Assembly (NCBI GenBank): GCA_017501345.1
Contig: JAFVXC010000004.1
Coordinates: forward strand, 1 to 60,209
Direction: 5' to 3'
DNA: 60,209 bases
Source of the DNA: Clostridia bacterium
GTDB taxonomy: Bacteria; Bacillota_A; Clostridia; Oscillospirales; CAG-272
Position 1 is the stretch's first letter, and each line of letters starts with the position of its first letter. A model generated the notes under the pieces. It was given only the letters and a program-made list of their open reading frames with translations, was not told where the DNA came from and searched no databases. A program made the translations under genes and the position numbers. Positions 8,296-16,059 of the stretch are shown piece by piece.

Positions 8296-8958
8296 TTAGG
8301 GGAAAACAGAGCCAAATGCAGCGTGGAGTGCTGCTGCTGCAGTGGTGAAGCCGACGGTCTGAACGGCGTAGGCATTGATAACAATGTTAAAATTACCAAG
8401 CTGTGCCATTTCAGCGTTGTCCCAGTCTTTATTAACGCAAACTTTTTCCATTAAAACTGCAGTTTTACTATTCTCAGCCGTGGTCAAAGCATCGTTCTTC
8501 GTGATGACCAAAGTGATGACCTTATCGGTTGCCTCGATATTATCCATTCCGGAAATCGCATAACCATCACCAGCATTAACAAGTCCGGACAGGAACGCAC
8601 GAATGGTAGCCTCGTCCTTCAAAAGAGTGCCGATGGTGGAATCACTAGTAATGGTAATCGTTGCGCCAACGTACGCATTCTCGGTACCAATATTGGTAAT
8701 GGTTGCTTTCTTGCCATATTCCTGATCAGGATAAAGGTTACCAAAGGTGTATACCGAATAGCCATTTGTGTCCGTGGTAGCAACCAACGAAACGCCATTT
8801 CTATCGGTACATTCTTCGGTAAGAGTAATATCAACCTTGCCAACAGTAAACACGTTCGTTGCCTTATCGGTATCGGTGAAGTACGCGGTGGTTGCGCCTG
8901 CAATGGTCATTACCAGAACGATAAAGGACATTGCAATAATCAAAATTCTCTTTTTCAT
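8296..8958 (-). CDS. TasA/CalY-like exported protein (SipW-dependent type)
   Basis: A 220-residue protein with a basic start and one hydrophobic segment (about 4-26) ending TTAYFTDTD. It continues TNVFTVGKVDITLTE, a block also seen in the next two genes upstream and typical of SipW substrates. The rest is beta-rich, ending AYAVQTVGFTTAAAALHAAF. Its gene is 19 bp after the previous one with a GAGG site. It is third of five paralogues. TasA-type fibre subunit is the best reading; camelysin-type protease activity is not supported by any visible metal-binding motif. Confidence 0.75.
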   Translation of the reverse strand: MKKRILIIAMSFIVLVMTIAGATTAYFTDTDKATNVFTVGKVDITLTEECTDRNGVSLVATTDTNGYSVYTFGNLYPDQEYGKKATITNIGTENAYVGATITITSDSTIGTLLKDEATIRAFLSGLVNAGDGYAISGMDNIEATDKVITLVITKNDALTTAENSKTAVLMEKVCVNKDWDNAEMAQLGNFNIVINAYAVQTVGFTTAAAALHAAFGSVFP

Positions 8959-8977
8959 AGTTTGTTACCTCGTGAGA

Positions 8978-9544
8978 TTAGGGGGTGGTGGTGATAGCGG
9001 TTTCAAGCTTTTCCCAAGCCTCGGTGACATTACCGGTATTAGCAGACTGAATTGCGTAGGCGGTGAGTGTCAATTTGGGGTAACTACTCTCGTCCAGCGT
9101 GTCAGCCTGCGCTTTGGTGATTTTTTCGTTTACAGAAACCTTATCATTAGCAAATACACTAAAAGATTTGGTTGTATCAGTGCTCAATACCTGACGATAA
9201 TAAATACCTGCCTTCAACATCGTCCAACCATCAGCTGGAGTATATGTAATATACTTTTCACTGTTGTCGGTGCCGAATGTATTGTTCGTCTCGTCGATCT
9301 TCACAAACAACCAGCAAGACTCACTGCCCTCCTCAACGGTAACCTCAGGATTCTTCTCAATCTCGGAGCCGGGAATCATTTTGTACGTATTTCCGGTGGT
9401 CTCCGTCAGTTCAATGTCAACGTTACCGACAGTAAAGGTGTTCTCGATCGAATCGGTCTGATCAATCAGCCACGCGACCGTACCACCGACGATGCAAGCA
9501 CAGACCAGAACGGTTGCAAGAATTGTAATTAGGGTCTTTTTCAT
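8978..9544 (-). CDS. TasA/CalY-like exported protein (SipW-dependent type)
   Basis: A 188-residue protein. MKKTLITILATVLVCACIVG starts the hydrophobic signal, which ends GTVAWLIDQTD, followed by the family block ENTFTVGNVDIELTE (about residues 34-48). The C-terminal part carries AYAIQSANTGNVTEAWEKLE. An AAGGAG site lies 12 bases before the ATG. It is second of five paralogues in the sipW operon and one of the three closest relatives in the set. SipW processing is inferred from the signal layout and the adjacent peptidase. Confidence 0.75.
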   Translation of the reverse strand: MKKTLITILATVLVCACIVGGTVAWLIDQTDSIENTFTVGNVDIELTETTGNTYKMIPGSEIEKNPEVTVEEGSESCWLFVKIDETNNTFGTDNSEKYITYTPADGWTMLKAGIYYRQVLSTDTTKSFSVFANDKVSVNEKITKAQADTLDESSYPKLTLTAYAIQSANTGNVTEAWEKLETAITTTP

Positions 9545-9566
9545 TGTAGGGTCTCCTTTTTAGGGG

Positions 9567-10142
9567 TTAGGGGTTAGTCCAAGTAGTCGGAGCTACTGCC
9601 CATGCGGCTTCAGCCGTAGCAAAGCCGTCTGCCTGAATTGCGTAGGCGGTTACGACGATTTTGGCATCTTTGTAAGTGGAAACATTAGCGTTGTCAGATA
9701 CGGTAAACTTATCAAATGCTACACAATTCTCTCCCGCTTTAGCAATCGTATTGTAGTAATACACATTGGTGGTTCCAATCTGTTCCCATTTAGTGGAGTC
9801 AATGTTTAGAGTAGCATCTGCACCCAAGCCATTATCAATTTTAACAAACACCCAGCAATCCTCGCTATCAGCCGCAACGTGAATGGTAGGATCCTTGATG
9901 TATTTATGACCGGGGATGAGCTTGTAGGCGTTTTCTTTAACACGATCCGCATTTGCTACTTCCACGCCATATTCGGTAACCTTAGCCTCATCGAGGGTAA
10001 TCTCGACTTTACCAACAGTAAAGGTGTTTGTTACGGGGTCCGGTGTCGAAGTCAGGTACGCGAAGGTGCCGAAAATGGATCCTGCGACGAGCAGAACTGC
10101 GCACAGAACCAAGCCGACGACTGTCAACAGTTTCTTTTTCAT
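9567..10142 (-). CDS. TasA/CalY-like exported protein, first after sipW
   Basis: The start was set at 10142, where ATG follows AAAAGGAG by 8 bases; an upstream in-frame start would run into the sipW gene. The 191-residue product begins MKKKLLTVVGLVLCAVLLVA and its signal ends GTFAYLTSTPD, followed by TNTFTVGKVEITLDE. The exported domain contains the family DCWVFVKIDNG strand (compare SCWLFVKIDET in the next gene) and ends AYAIQADGFATAEAAW. By position it is the equivalent of tasA next to sipW in Bacillus and may be the major fibre subunit. Confidence 0.75.
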   Translation of the reverse strand: MKKKLLTVVGLVLCAVLLVAGSIFGTFAYLTSTPDPVTNTFTVGKVEITLDEAKVTEYGVEVANADRVKENAYKLIPGHKYIKDPTIHVAADSEDCWVFVKIDNGLGADATLNIDSTKWEQIGTTNVYYYNTIAKAGENCVAFDKFTVSDNANVSTYKDAKIVVTAYAIQADGFATAEAAWAVAPTTWTNP

Positions 10143-10182
10143 TTCTTTTTTCTCCTTTTGAATAGTCGTTTTTGAGGGGGCT

Positions 10183-10860
10183 TTAAGATTGCTCCTCATT
10201 TGATTGTTTGGAGCAACCCTCCGTCTCCTCCGCTTTCGCGTTGGGTTCTTCGGTTCCCTCCTCTGCATCGGGCTCTTCCGATGCAGGCGGATCGTTCGTC
10301 GTTTCCTCGGCTTTCGCTTCAGAACCGCCTTCCTCTCCGTCGGCTGCCTTTTCGGTTTTCTTCCATAGCAAGTCAGGCAACAGCGCCGCTATGAGAAGCA
10401 GAAGACATCCCGAAAGCGCAATGTAACGTCCGGGCGGTTGCTGAACGTAGGAGGCAAAGTACCCAAGATACGGAATCGTAAAGATGGGCTTGCCGATCAC
10501 GTTCGCACTATGAACGAGCGCGCCGTCGGGGTCCTTGTTCGCATCCCCCTTCGTGCGGAAGCGCACGACGGTAGGATCGTTTTCATCGGGAATTACTTCT
10601 ATTATCCTATGCGTTGCCACGGTAGTTTCATTCAGCATAAAGGTCACGGGGTCTCCCGTCTTCAGCTCGAGTGGGTTCACGTTACGCGAAACGTAGATGA
10701 GAGAGCCTACGTGATAGTTCGGCTCCATCGAGCCCGAGAGGACGGTATATGGCTGAATGCCTACAATTCTGACGCCTACGAGCAAAACTGCGAACACGAC
10801 AATCAGCACCACGAAAACCGTCGTAACGACGTTCCACACGAATTTGAGTTTTGTCGGCAT
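10183..10860 (-). CDS. sipW: SipW-type (ER-type) signal peptidase I
   Basis: A 225-residue membrane peptidase that removes the signal segments of TasA-like proteins. An N-terminal membrane segment (about 10-30) is followed by the catalytic block VLSGSMEP with nucleophile Ser44, and ATHRI with His84 where bacterial type I enzymes have Lys; the Ser/His dyad defines the ER/SipW type. A second membrane segment lies near 126-146. The C-terminal 70 residues are Glu/Ala-rich and cytoplasmic. It is first in the operon, 40 bp before the first substrate gene, with a consensus promoter at 10915-10943. Confidence 0.9.
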   Translation of the reverse strand: MPTKLKFVWNVVTTVFVVLIVVFAVLLVGVRIVGIQPYTVLSGSMEPNYHVGSLIYVSRNVNPLELKTGDPVTFMLNETTVATHRIIEVIPDENDPTVVRFRTKGDANKDPDGALVHSANVIGKPIFTIPYLGYFASYVQQPPGRYIALSGCLLLLIAALLPDLLWKKTEKAADGEEGGSEAKAEETTNDPPASEEPDAEEGTEEPNAKAEETEGCSKQSNEEQS

Positions 10861-10914
10861 AAGCCCCCCTTTCCCCAGCGGATACTACTGCGGCATTATA
10901 AGATATTTTAAGTA

Positions 10915-10943
10915 ATTATAACATTTTTTCATTGCTTTTTCAA
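10915..10943 (-). promoter_or_regulatory. Promoter of the sipW-tasA-like operon
   Basis: On the minus strand TTGAAA, a 17-base spacer and a perfect TATAAT lie about 55-83 bp upstream of the sipW start. The region upstream to about 11113 is AT-rich with no gene seen; it is where matrix-gene regulators would be expected to bind, though I recognise no operator. Confidence 0.8.
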
Positions 10944-11113
10944 GTGCTTCGCCAAAAATTGAGTAAGACACAATAATTTTTGTGAAATTACACAAACGAT
11001 GGGAGTTGGTTTGTTGTCTCATTCAACGTTTTTTCCACATTTGACGAAAAATTGTGACAAATGCAGGAGATTTGATTGATATTGGATCTGCATTTCCGTA
11101 AATGAAGAATGCG

Positions 11114-11590
11114 GTCGGCATAGAAAAAGGAGGGCTGTGCCCTCCCGAAAAAGATCCCCTTCGGTGGTGGGACTCGCCCGCCTGCGGGCGGCTACGAAGA
11201 CTCGCGGCGTTGCCGCTCCCTATCTGTGCGAGTTTGCCTTAGCGGCAAACGTCGCGAGCGGTGCCGCGGGAAAACACCACACTGTGGTTTCATGCGCCAC
11301 CGTGGTACCGCGGCGCGTCCCTCCAAAACATAGTCGTCTCGCTCGCTCCCGCTTCGCGATACTCCTTGTTTTGTCACTCATTCGGCTTCGCTTGTTCGCC
11401 CACCGGGCGCGCTCGCCGAATTCCCCTTCGAGTCCCACACGTTAGTCGGCATAGAAAAAGGAGGGCTGTGCCCTCTCGAAAAAGATCCCCTTCGGTGGTG
11501 GGACTCGCCCGCCTGCGGGCGGAGCGGTGCCGCGGGAAAACACCACACTGTGGTGTTTTCTGACACGCGGCCTTCGAGTCCCAAACGTTA
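11114..11590. repeat. Tandem repeats derived from the tRNA-Leu 3' region
   Basis: Two units (11114-11444, 331 bp; 11445-11590, 146 bp) begin with the same 78 bp (11114-11191 and 11445-11522, one mismatch) and end with CTTCGAGTCCCAMACGTTA. A third start (11591) leads into the real tRNA. Each unit holds the tRNA 3'-end sequence CGGTGGTGGGACTCG and, later, its inverted complement. It also holds GC-rich palindromes such as GAAAACACCACACTGTGGTG. No protein-like reading frame was found. Confidence 0.7.
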
Positions 11591-11593
11591 GTC

Positions 11594-11634
11594 GGCATAG
11601 AAAAAGGAGGGCTATGCCCTCCTTTTTCTATGCC
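11594..11634 (-). terminator. Terminator of tRNA-Leu within a 19-bp palindrome
   Basis: A perfect 19-bp inverted repeat around TAT spans 11594-11634. On the minus strand GGAGGGC-ATA-GCCCTCC is followed by TTTTTCT, a good intrinsic terminator. The palindrome reaches into the last three bases of the tRNA acceptor stem. Confidence 0.8.
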
Positions 11635-11714
11635 GGTGGTGGGACTCGAACCCACACGATGTCGCCACCAACGGATTTTGAGTCCGTCACGTCTACCAGT
11701 TCCATCACACCGGC
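11631..11714 (-). tRNA. tRNA-Leu (anticodon CAA)
   Basis: Read on the minus strand, the 5' GCCGGTG and 3' CACCGGC acceptor strands pair, with discriminator A. The anticodon arm ACGGA-CTCAAAA-TCCGT gives anticodon CAA (reads UUG). The T arm GTGGG-TTCGAGT-CCCAC is intact, and the long variable arm is typical of class II leucine tRNAs. CCA is not encoded. The 3' end is duplicated in the adjacent repeats. Confidence 0.95.
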
Positions 11715-11923
11715 GTATTTCCTTCGTTCGCCAAACGGCGAACACACGTATTATAGCACAATCTCCTGCGGTTGTCAAGTGCCGCCCTCAAATTCTGTAC
11801 GGCTTTTATGAAAAAATTTTGGCGTGACAGAATGTGCGTAAATCTGAAATCCTTTTATGCTATGATGTCTGTGAGCACCGCCTACGGTGCTACGCAATAT
11901 GAAAAGAAAGGCAAGGTTATTTT

Positions 11924-12658
11924 ATGAACGAAAACAAACAGAGAAACGATCGCTCCCCACTTCAAGGGGTGCTTCCGTCCCTTGGGCTCCTTCTCCTCGC
12001 CGTCGCCCTCGCGCTCCTTCTCGCGCTTCCCTCCTGCTCGCAGCCGTCAAGTGGGGCGCCGCTAGACGGAACGGATCCATCCGACACCTCGAAGGAAGAT
12101 CCGACGGACACCGCTCCGCCCGCATCCGAGGAGTCCTCGGGCACACTCTCGGACGCTGATCGCGAGGTGCTTCTGTACTACGTTTCGCTCGTCGAGGAGC
12201 TTCAGGAGGAGATCCGCGAGCTGCGGGCAGAAAACTTCATTCTTTCGACCATAAAGCCCGAGACTGACGCGCCTGCAGCATCCGAGGAGAATCCCGTCGA
12301 CTGCTATACATATGAGATCAAGGACGGTGGGGTTACGATCCTTTCCTACGTTGGGAATGACAAAAGCCCGACTGTCCCCCGCGAGATCGGCGGCTCTCCC
12401 GTCGTTCGGATCGGGGAGGGTGCCTTTTCGGGGACGGACGTGGTTTCGGTCGTTCTCCCCGACACGGTCATATCCATCGATTGGTTTGCTTTCGCAAGCT
12501 GCAATTCACTCCGATCGGTGACAGCGGGTGATTCGATCACGTCGGTCGGATACGGCGCGTTTGACGGCTGTCCCGCATCACTTACGCTGATCTGTCCCGA
12601 CGGCTCGTATCTTTCAAAATACGGAAAGAGCTTTGGGATCGCGGTAAAGGCGGATTGA
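11924..12658 (+). CDS. Lipoprotein with BspA-like leucine-rich repeats
   Basis: A 244-residue lipoprotein: a hydrophobic signal (about 18-37) ends in the lipobox LPSC, with Cys38 the lipidated residue. A Ser/Thr/Asp/Pro-rich linker follows (about 40-75), then a short coiled coil (VEELQEEIRELRAEN, about 91-105). Next come roughly three BspA/LRR_5 repeats (IGEGAFSGTDVVSVVLPDTV and similar). Such repeats mediate surface binding in gut bacteria. A possible extended -10 promoter (TGCTATGAT, about 11859-11867) lies upstream. It is monocistronic, ending at a terminator shared with the convergent gene. The ligand is unknown. Confidence 0.75.
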   Translation: MNENKQRNDRSPLQGVLPSLGLLLLAVALALLLALPSCSQPSSGAPLDGTDPSDTSKEDPTDTAPPASEESSGTLSDADREVLLYYVSLVEELQEEIRELRAENFILSTIKPETDAPAASEENPVDCYTYEIKDGGVTILSYVGNDKSPTVPREIGGSPVVRIGEGAFSGTDVVSVVLPDTVISIDWFAFASCNSLRSVTAGDSITSVGYGAFDGCPASLTLICPDGSYLSKYGKSFGIAVKAD

Positions 12659-12671
12659 TGCGAGAAGAAAA

Positions 12672-12717
12672 AGCAGTGACGGCACCCCGCACAGGGGATC
12701 CGTCACTGCTCTTTTTT
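12672..12717. terminator. Bidirectional terminator between convergent genes
   Basis: AGCAGTGACGG (12672-12682) pairs with CCGTCACTGCT (12700-12710). It is followed by CTTTTTT on the right and by an A-run on the left, so it ends both the lipoprotein gene and the dehydrogenase gene. Confidence 0.85.
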
Positions 12718-12719
12718 CA

Positions 12720-13685
12720 TCAGAGGTCCACGCGATTCCGCGTACCGCCCGAAAGGAAGGAATCAATATTCATTTCCACCTCCCTGAGGCATCTTTCACG
12801 TGCTTCCTTGGCGCTCCACGCGATGTGCGGAGTGAGGGATACGTTCGGAAGATTTCTGATCTCGTAGTACGGATGGCTTTCGGGAAGGGGCTCGGTCGAA
12901 TAAACGTCCACGCCGAGTGCCGCAATATGTCCCGACTTCACTGCTTCCGCAACCGCCCTCTCGTCCGTAACCGCACCGCGTGCGACGTTGACGAGGACAA
13001 CGCCCTTCTTCATCAACGAGATCTCCCCTTCACCGATCAGACCTCTCGTTCCCTCCGTAAGGGGGGTATGGAGGGAGATGATATCCGACTCGCGGCAGAG
13101 CGTTTCGAGATCAACGTTCGTATATCCCTCTATGGGTGTCCGCGAATACGCGATCACGCGGCATCCGAGTGCCTCTGCAATTTTCGAAACGCGCTTTCCG
13201 ATGTTTCCGAGTCCGACGATGCCCCAGGTCTTCCCCACAACCTCGTGAAAGACGGGGGTGAGGAGGTTTGCAACGCCCGACGCGGTATAGCGTCCACTCC
13301 TCACCGCCTCATTATAGGCAGGGAGGCAGTTATAGAGCGACAGTGCCATTGCCGCAGTCAGCTGAGCGACGCTGTCGGTCGAGTACCCCGTCACGTTGCA
13401 GACTGCGATCCCGCGCCGTCTGCACGCCGCGATATCGAGGTTATCGTACCCCGTCGCGGTGATACAAACGAGGCGAAGGGCATTCGCATAGCTGAGAAGC
13501 TCCTCCGTAATGTGGATTTTATTGATCACGATCACGTGAACGTCGCGGATGCGTTCCCTGACCTCCTGATCGGTCGAGGTCTCGTAGACACGGCATTCCC
13601 CGCCGCGCGCTTTTGCGATCTCGGAAAGATGCGCGAGGTCAAGGTCCGCTCCGAGTGTTACGTAATCCAATACAGCAATATTCAT
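12720..13685 (-). CDS. D-isomer-specific 2-hydroxyacid dehydrogenase
   Basis: A 321-residue cytoplasmic NAD(P)-dependent enzyme that interconverts 2-oxoacids and D-2-hydroxyacids. The start at 13685 was chosen because the protein aligns from MNIAVLDYV and an AAAGAGAG site precedes it. The Rossmann motif GLGNIGKRVSKIAEALG lies near residue 150. The catalytic Arg is in NVARGAVTDE, Glu in STEPLPESH and His in LTPHIAWS. The sequence looks most like the hydroxypyruvate/glycerate dehydrogenase group, but the substrate cannot be fixed from sequence. It follows the helicase gene by 70 bp with no strong terminator between, so it may be partly cotranscribed with the TerB/helicase cassette. Confidence 0.85.
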   Translation of the reverse strand: MNIAVLDYVTLGADLDLAHLSEIAKARGGECRVYETSTDQEVRERIRDVHVIVINKIHITEELLSYANALRLVCITATGYDNLDIAACRRRGIAVCNVTGYSTDSVAQLTAAMALSLYNCLPAYNEAVRSGRYTASGVANLLTPVFHEVVGKTWGIVGLGNIGKRVSKIAEALGCRVIAYSRTPIEGYTNVDLETLCRESDIISLHTPLTEGTRGLIGEGEISLMKKGVVLVNVARGAVTDERAVAEAVKSGHIAALGVDVYSTEPLPESHPYYEIRNLPNVSLTPHIAWSAKEARERCLREVEMNIDSFLSGGTRNRVDL

Positions 13686-13755
13686 AGGATTTCTCTCTTT
13701 CCTTTTTCGTTTTGTCTGAAAATTCATCCGTGCCGTTACGGCAATAAAGAGGACT

Positions 13756-16059
13756 TTAATATTCCTCGGCGATCTCAAGGATGCGGCGCTCCGCCTCATC
13801 CGTACGGAGCTTATCGGTCGCGTACGCCTTACGGAGAAGCTCCGCGGGAACGTAGTCGTCGTATTTTTCGAACACGGGCAACTCCCCTCCCGAAACGAGC
13901 GCGAATGGATCGATCCCTCGCCGCTTTACGGCATCCGCGAGCATAGACGCAAGCTCGTAATCGTTTCCACCCTCCATACGGAAGGTCATATAGCAACAGC
14001 CCTCGTATTCCATTCCCGAGATCCGAAGCGGCTTTGCGCATTCGGACACGAGGAACTTCCGAAGGGTGCGGAAGGAGGTCGTTCCAAGCCACGGGAAGAT
14101 GCACCACGAATATCCGCCGAGGTGGACGATCGAGCGCTTCAGCATTCCCGTATTGCGTGCGACCGTCCGCGCGGCGTCAAGCCGTCTCTGTGCGTTCGGC
14201 TTCAGATACGGATAGACGGTATCCTCCTGAAGGACACGCTTCATCCGCTCGAGGATCCTCGTATGGATCTCCCCGTAGTCTCCCGGCCACGAGACCTCCA
14301 TCTTCCCCTCTACGCTCTTTACGTAGACGAGATGGCGCTGAATATCGAGCTCCTCGACCTCCCAGACCCGTCCCGCAAGCGCGAAACGGTCGCCGATCGG
14401 CGGTGGGGTCGTGATCGTGCCGATCTCCTCGGATTCACAGCGAACGGTATAGTCCTCCGAATCCTTGAATACGGCGTAGAACTGGAAGGAGCGCAGGAGC
14501 TTTTCGCCCTTCATCCCGATGAGGAGGTTCTTTTCCTCGGTCATTTCGAGGAAATCGAGATTCAGCATCGAGAGAAGCAGGGTTTTGAAGTCCTCCTTCG
14601 ATATTTCAGAGAACGCGGGGAGCGCGAGAACACGCTCTGCGAGGCGCCTTGGCGTCAGCTCGCCCGACGAGGAAAGCACCGAAAGCGTCTGATGAAACAG
14701 CAGGCTGAAGGGCAGCTTCTTCCTTCTGGGGGGCTCGATGAAGCGCTCCTCGATATAAAGCTGAACGACCGCAATCGCACGGAGAAGCTCCCACGGAATG
14801 AGCTGTGGAAGCGGTGTATTCGGGAGGGGATCCTCCTCGCGGAAGACCATCATCATTTCGGGGGGCTGACCGCGTCTGCCCGAGCGTCCGAGTCTCTGTA
14901 AGAAGCTCGAAACGCTGTTCGGCGAGCCGTTCTGCAGGATGCGCTCAAGTCTGCCGATGTCGATCCCGAGCTCCATCGTCACGGTGGCGCAGGTCACGGC
15001 GGCGTATTCCTCATCCTTCATCTTCGCCTCCGCCTCCTCACGGATCGCTGCGGAGAGATTTCCGTGGTGAATGAGGAAAATATCGCGGTCTCCGCGATTT
15101 CGCGCGATCTGACGGAAGGTCGCGGTGAGGTACTCGGTCTCCTCACGGGAATTTGAGAACACGAGCGACTTCGTGTCCTTTACGCAGTCGTACATATATT
15201 CGTATCCTGCGTCGATCACCGAAGGAGTGCCGCTGTCCGCAAGATCCGCTTCGTCCGCGCTTTCGGGGACGTCGTCCTTTGCCGCTCTTCCCTGCTCGGA
15301 CTTATCGTTTTGAATATAGAAATGCTCCATTCCGAGCCGCCAACGGATCTTCCCCTCGGGGAAGGTCGGAACGTCAACGGGAACGGGAGGGGTGTTTTTA
15401 TCCCCCTCGCCCGAAAGCCACCGCGCCGCAAGGGAGGGGCTGCCGAGGGTCGCTGAAAGACCGATCCTTCGAAAGCCGTGTCCGATCGCGCGCGAGAGAC
15501 GTGACAAAAGGCAGAGGATCTGATTGCCTCTGTCGCTCCCCGTCAGGGTGTGGATCTCGTCGATCACGACGAAGCGCAGGTCTCCAAAGAGACGCGGGAG
15601 ATCGTTATAGCGATTGATCAGCATCGACTCGAGCGATTCGGGAGTGATCTGCAAAATCCCCTCGGGTCGGTCAAGCAGCTTCTTCTTATGAGATGCCGTC
15701 ACGTCGCCGTGCCAATGCGTCACGCGGACGCCGCTTTCGTCGAGAAGCTCCTGCATACGGTCAAACTGATCGTTGATCAGACTTTTCAGCGGTGCGATAT
15801 AAAGCACGCCGACGCTGCTTGGCGGATCCTCCGAGAGGAGGGTCAGGATCGGAAAGAATGCCGCCTCGGTCTTACCGCTCGCGGTCGAGGAGGTAAGGAG
15901 GAGGTGGTGATCCGTAAGAAAGAGCGTTCGCGCCGCTGCGATCTGCACACCGCGCAAGGATTCCCAGCCGTTTCTGTAAATGAATGCGCGGATATAATCG
16001 GGAAACCGCTCGAATATGCGGTCTGCCTCGCTCGCGGCTTGGTTTTCATAAAGCGTCAT
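13756..16059 (-). CDS. DEAD/DEAH-box helicase (Lhr/BrxHI-like)
   Basis: A 767-residue superfamily 2 helicase. Motif I is SSTASGKT (about 57-64), motif Ia-like APLKSLINDQ, motif II DEIH (167-170), motif III GLSATLG, and motif VI QRLGRSGRRGQ, the last characteristic of Lhr-type helicases. The C-terminal 350 residues form a family-specific region without an obvious nuclease motif. The start codon overlaps the stop of the upstream ATPase gene (TAATG), so the two are translationally coupled. In BREX type 2 systems an Lhr-like helicase (BrxHI) sits beside a BrxD ATPase, as here. A role in DNA processing or defence is inferred. Confidence 0.85.
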   Translation of the reverse strand: MTLYENQAASEADRIFERFPDYIRAFIYRNGWESLRGVQIAAARTLFLTDHHLLLTSSTASGKTEAAFFPILTLLSEDPPSSVGVLYIAPLKSLINDQFDRMQELLDESGVRVTHWHGDVTASHKKKLLDRPEGILQITPESLESMLINRYNDLPRLFGDLRFVVIDEIHTLTGSDRGNQILCLLSRLSRAIGHGFRRIGLSATLGSPSLAARWLSGEGDKNTPPVPVDVPTFPEGKIRWRLGMEHFYIQNDKSEQGRAAKDDVPESADEADLADSGTPSVIDAGYEYMYDCVKDTKSLVFSNSREETEYLTATFRQIARNRGDRDIFLIHHGNLSAAIREEAEAKMKDEEYAAVTCATVTMELGIDIGRLERILQNGSPNSVSSFLQRLGRSGRRGQPPEMMMVFREEDPLPNTPLPQLIPWELLRAIAVVQLYIEERFIEPPRRKKLPFSLLFHQTLSVLSSSGELTPRRLAERVLALPAFSEISKEDFKTLLLSMLNLDFLEMTEEKNLLIGMKGEKLLRSFQFYAVFKDSEDYTVRCESEEIGTITTPPPIGDRFALAGRVWEVEELDIQRHLVYVKSVEGKMEVSWPGDYGEIHTRILERMKRVLQEDTVYPYLKPNAQRRLDAARTVARNTGMLKRSIVHLGGYSWCIFPWLGTTSFRTLRKFLVSECAKPLRISGMEYEGCCYMTFRMEGGNDYELASMLADAVKRRGIDPFALVSGGELPVFEKYDDYVPAELLRKAYATDKLRTDEAERRILEIAEEY

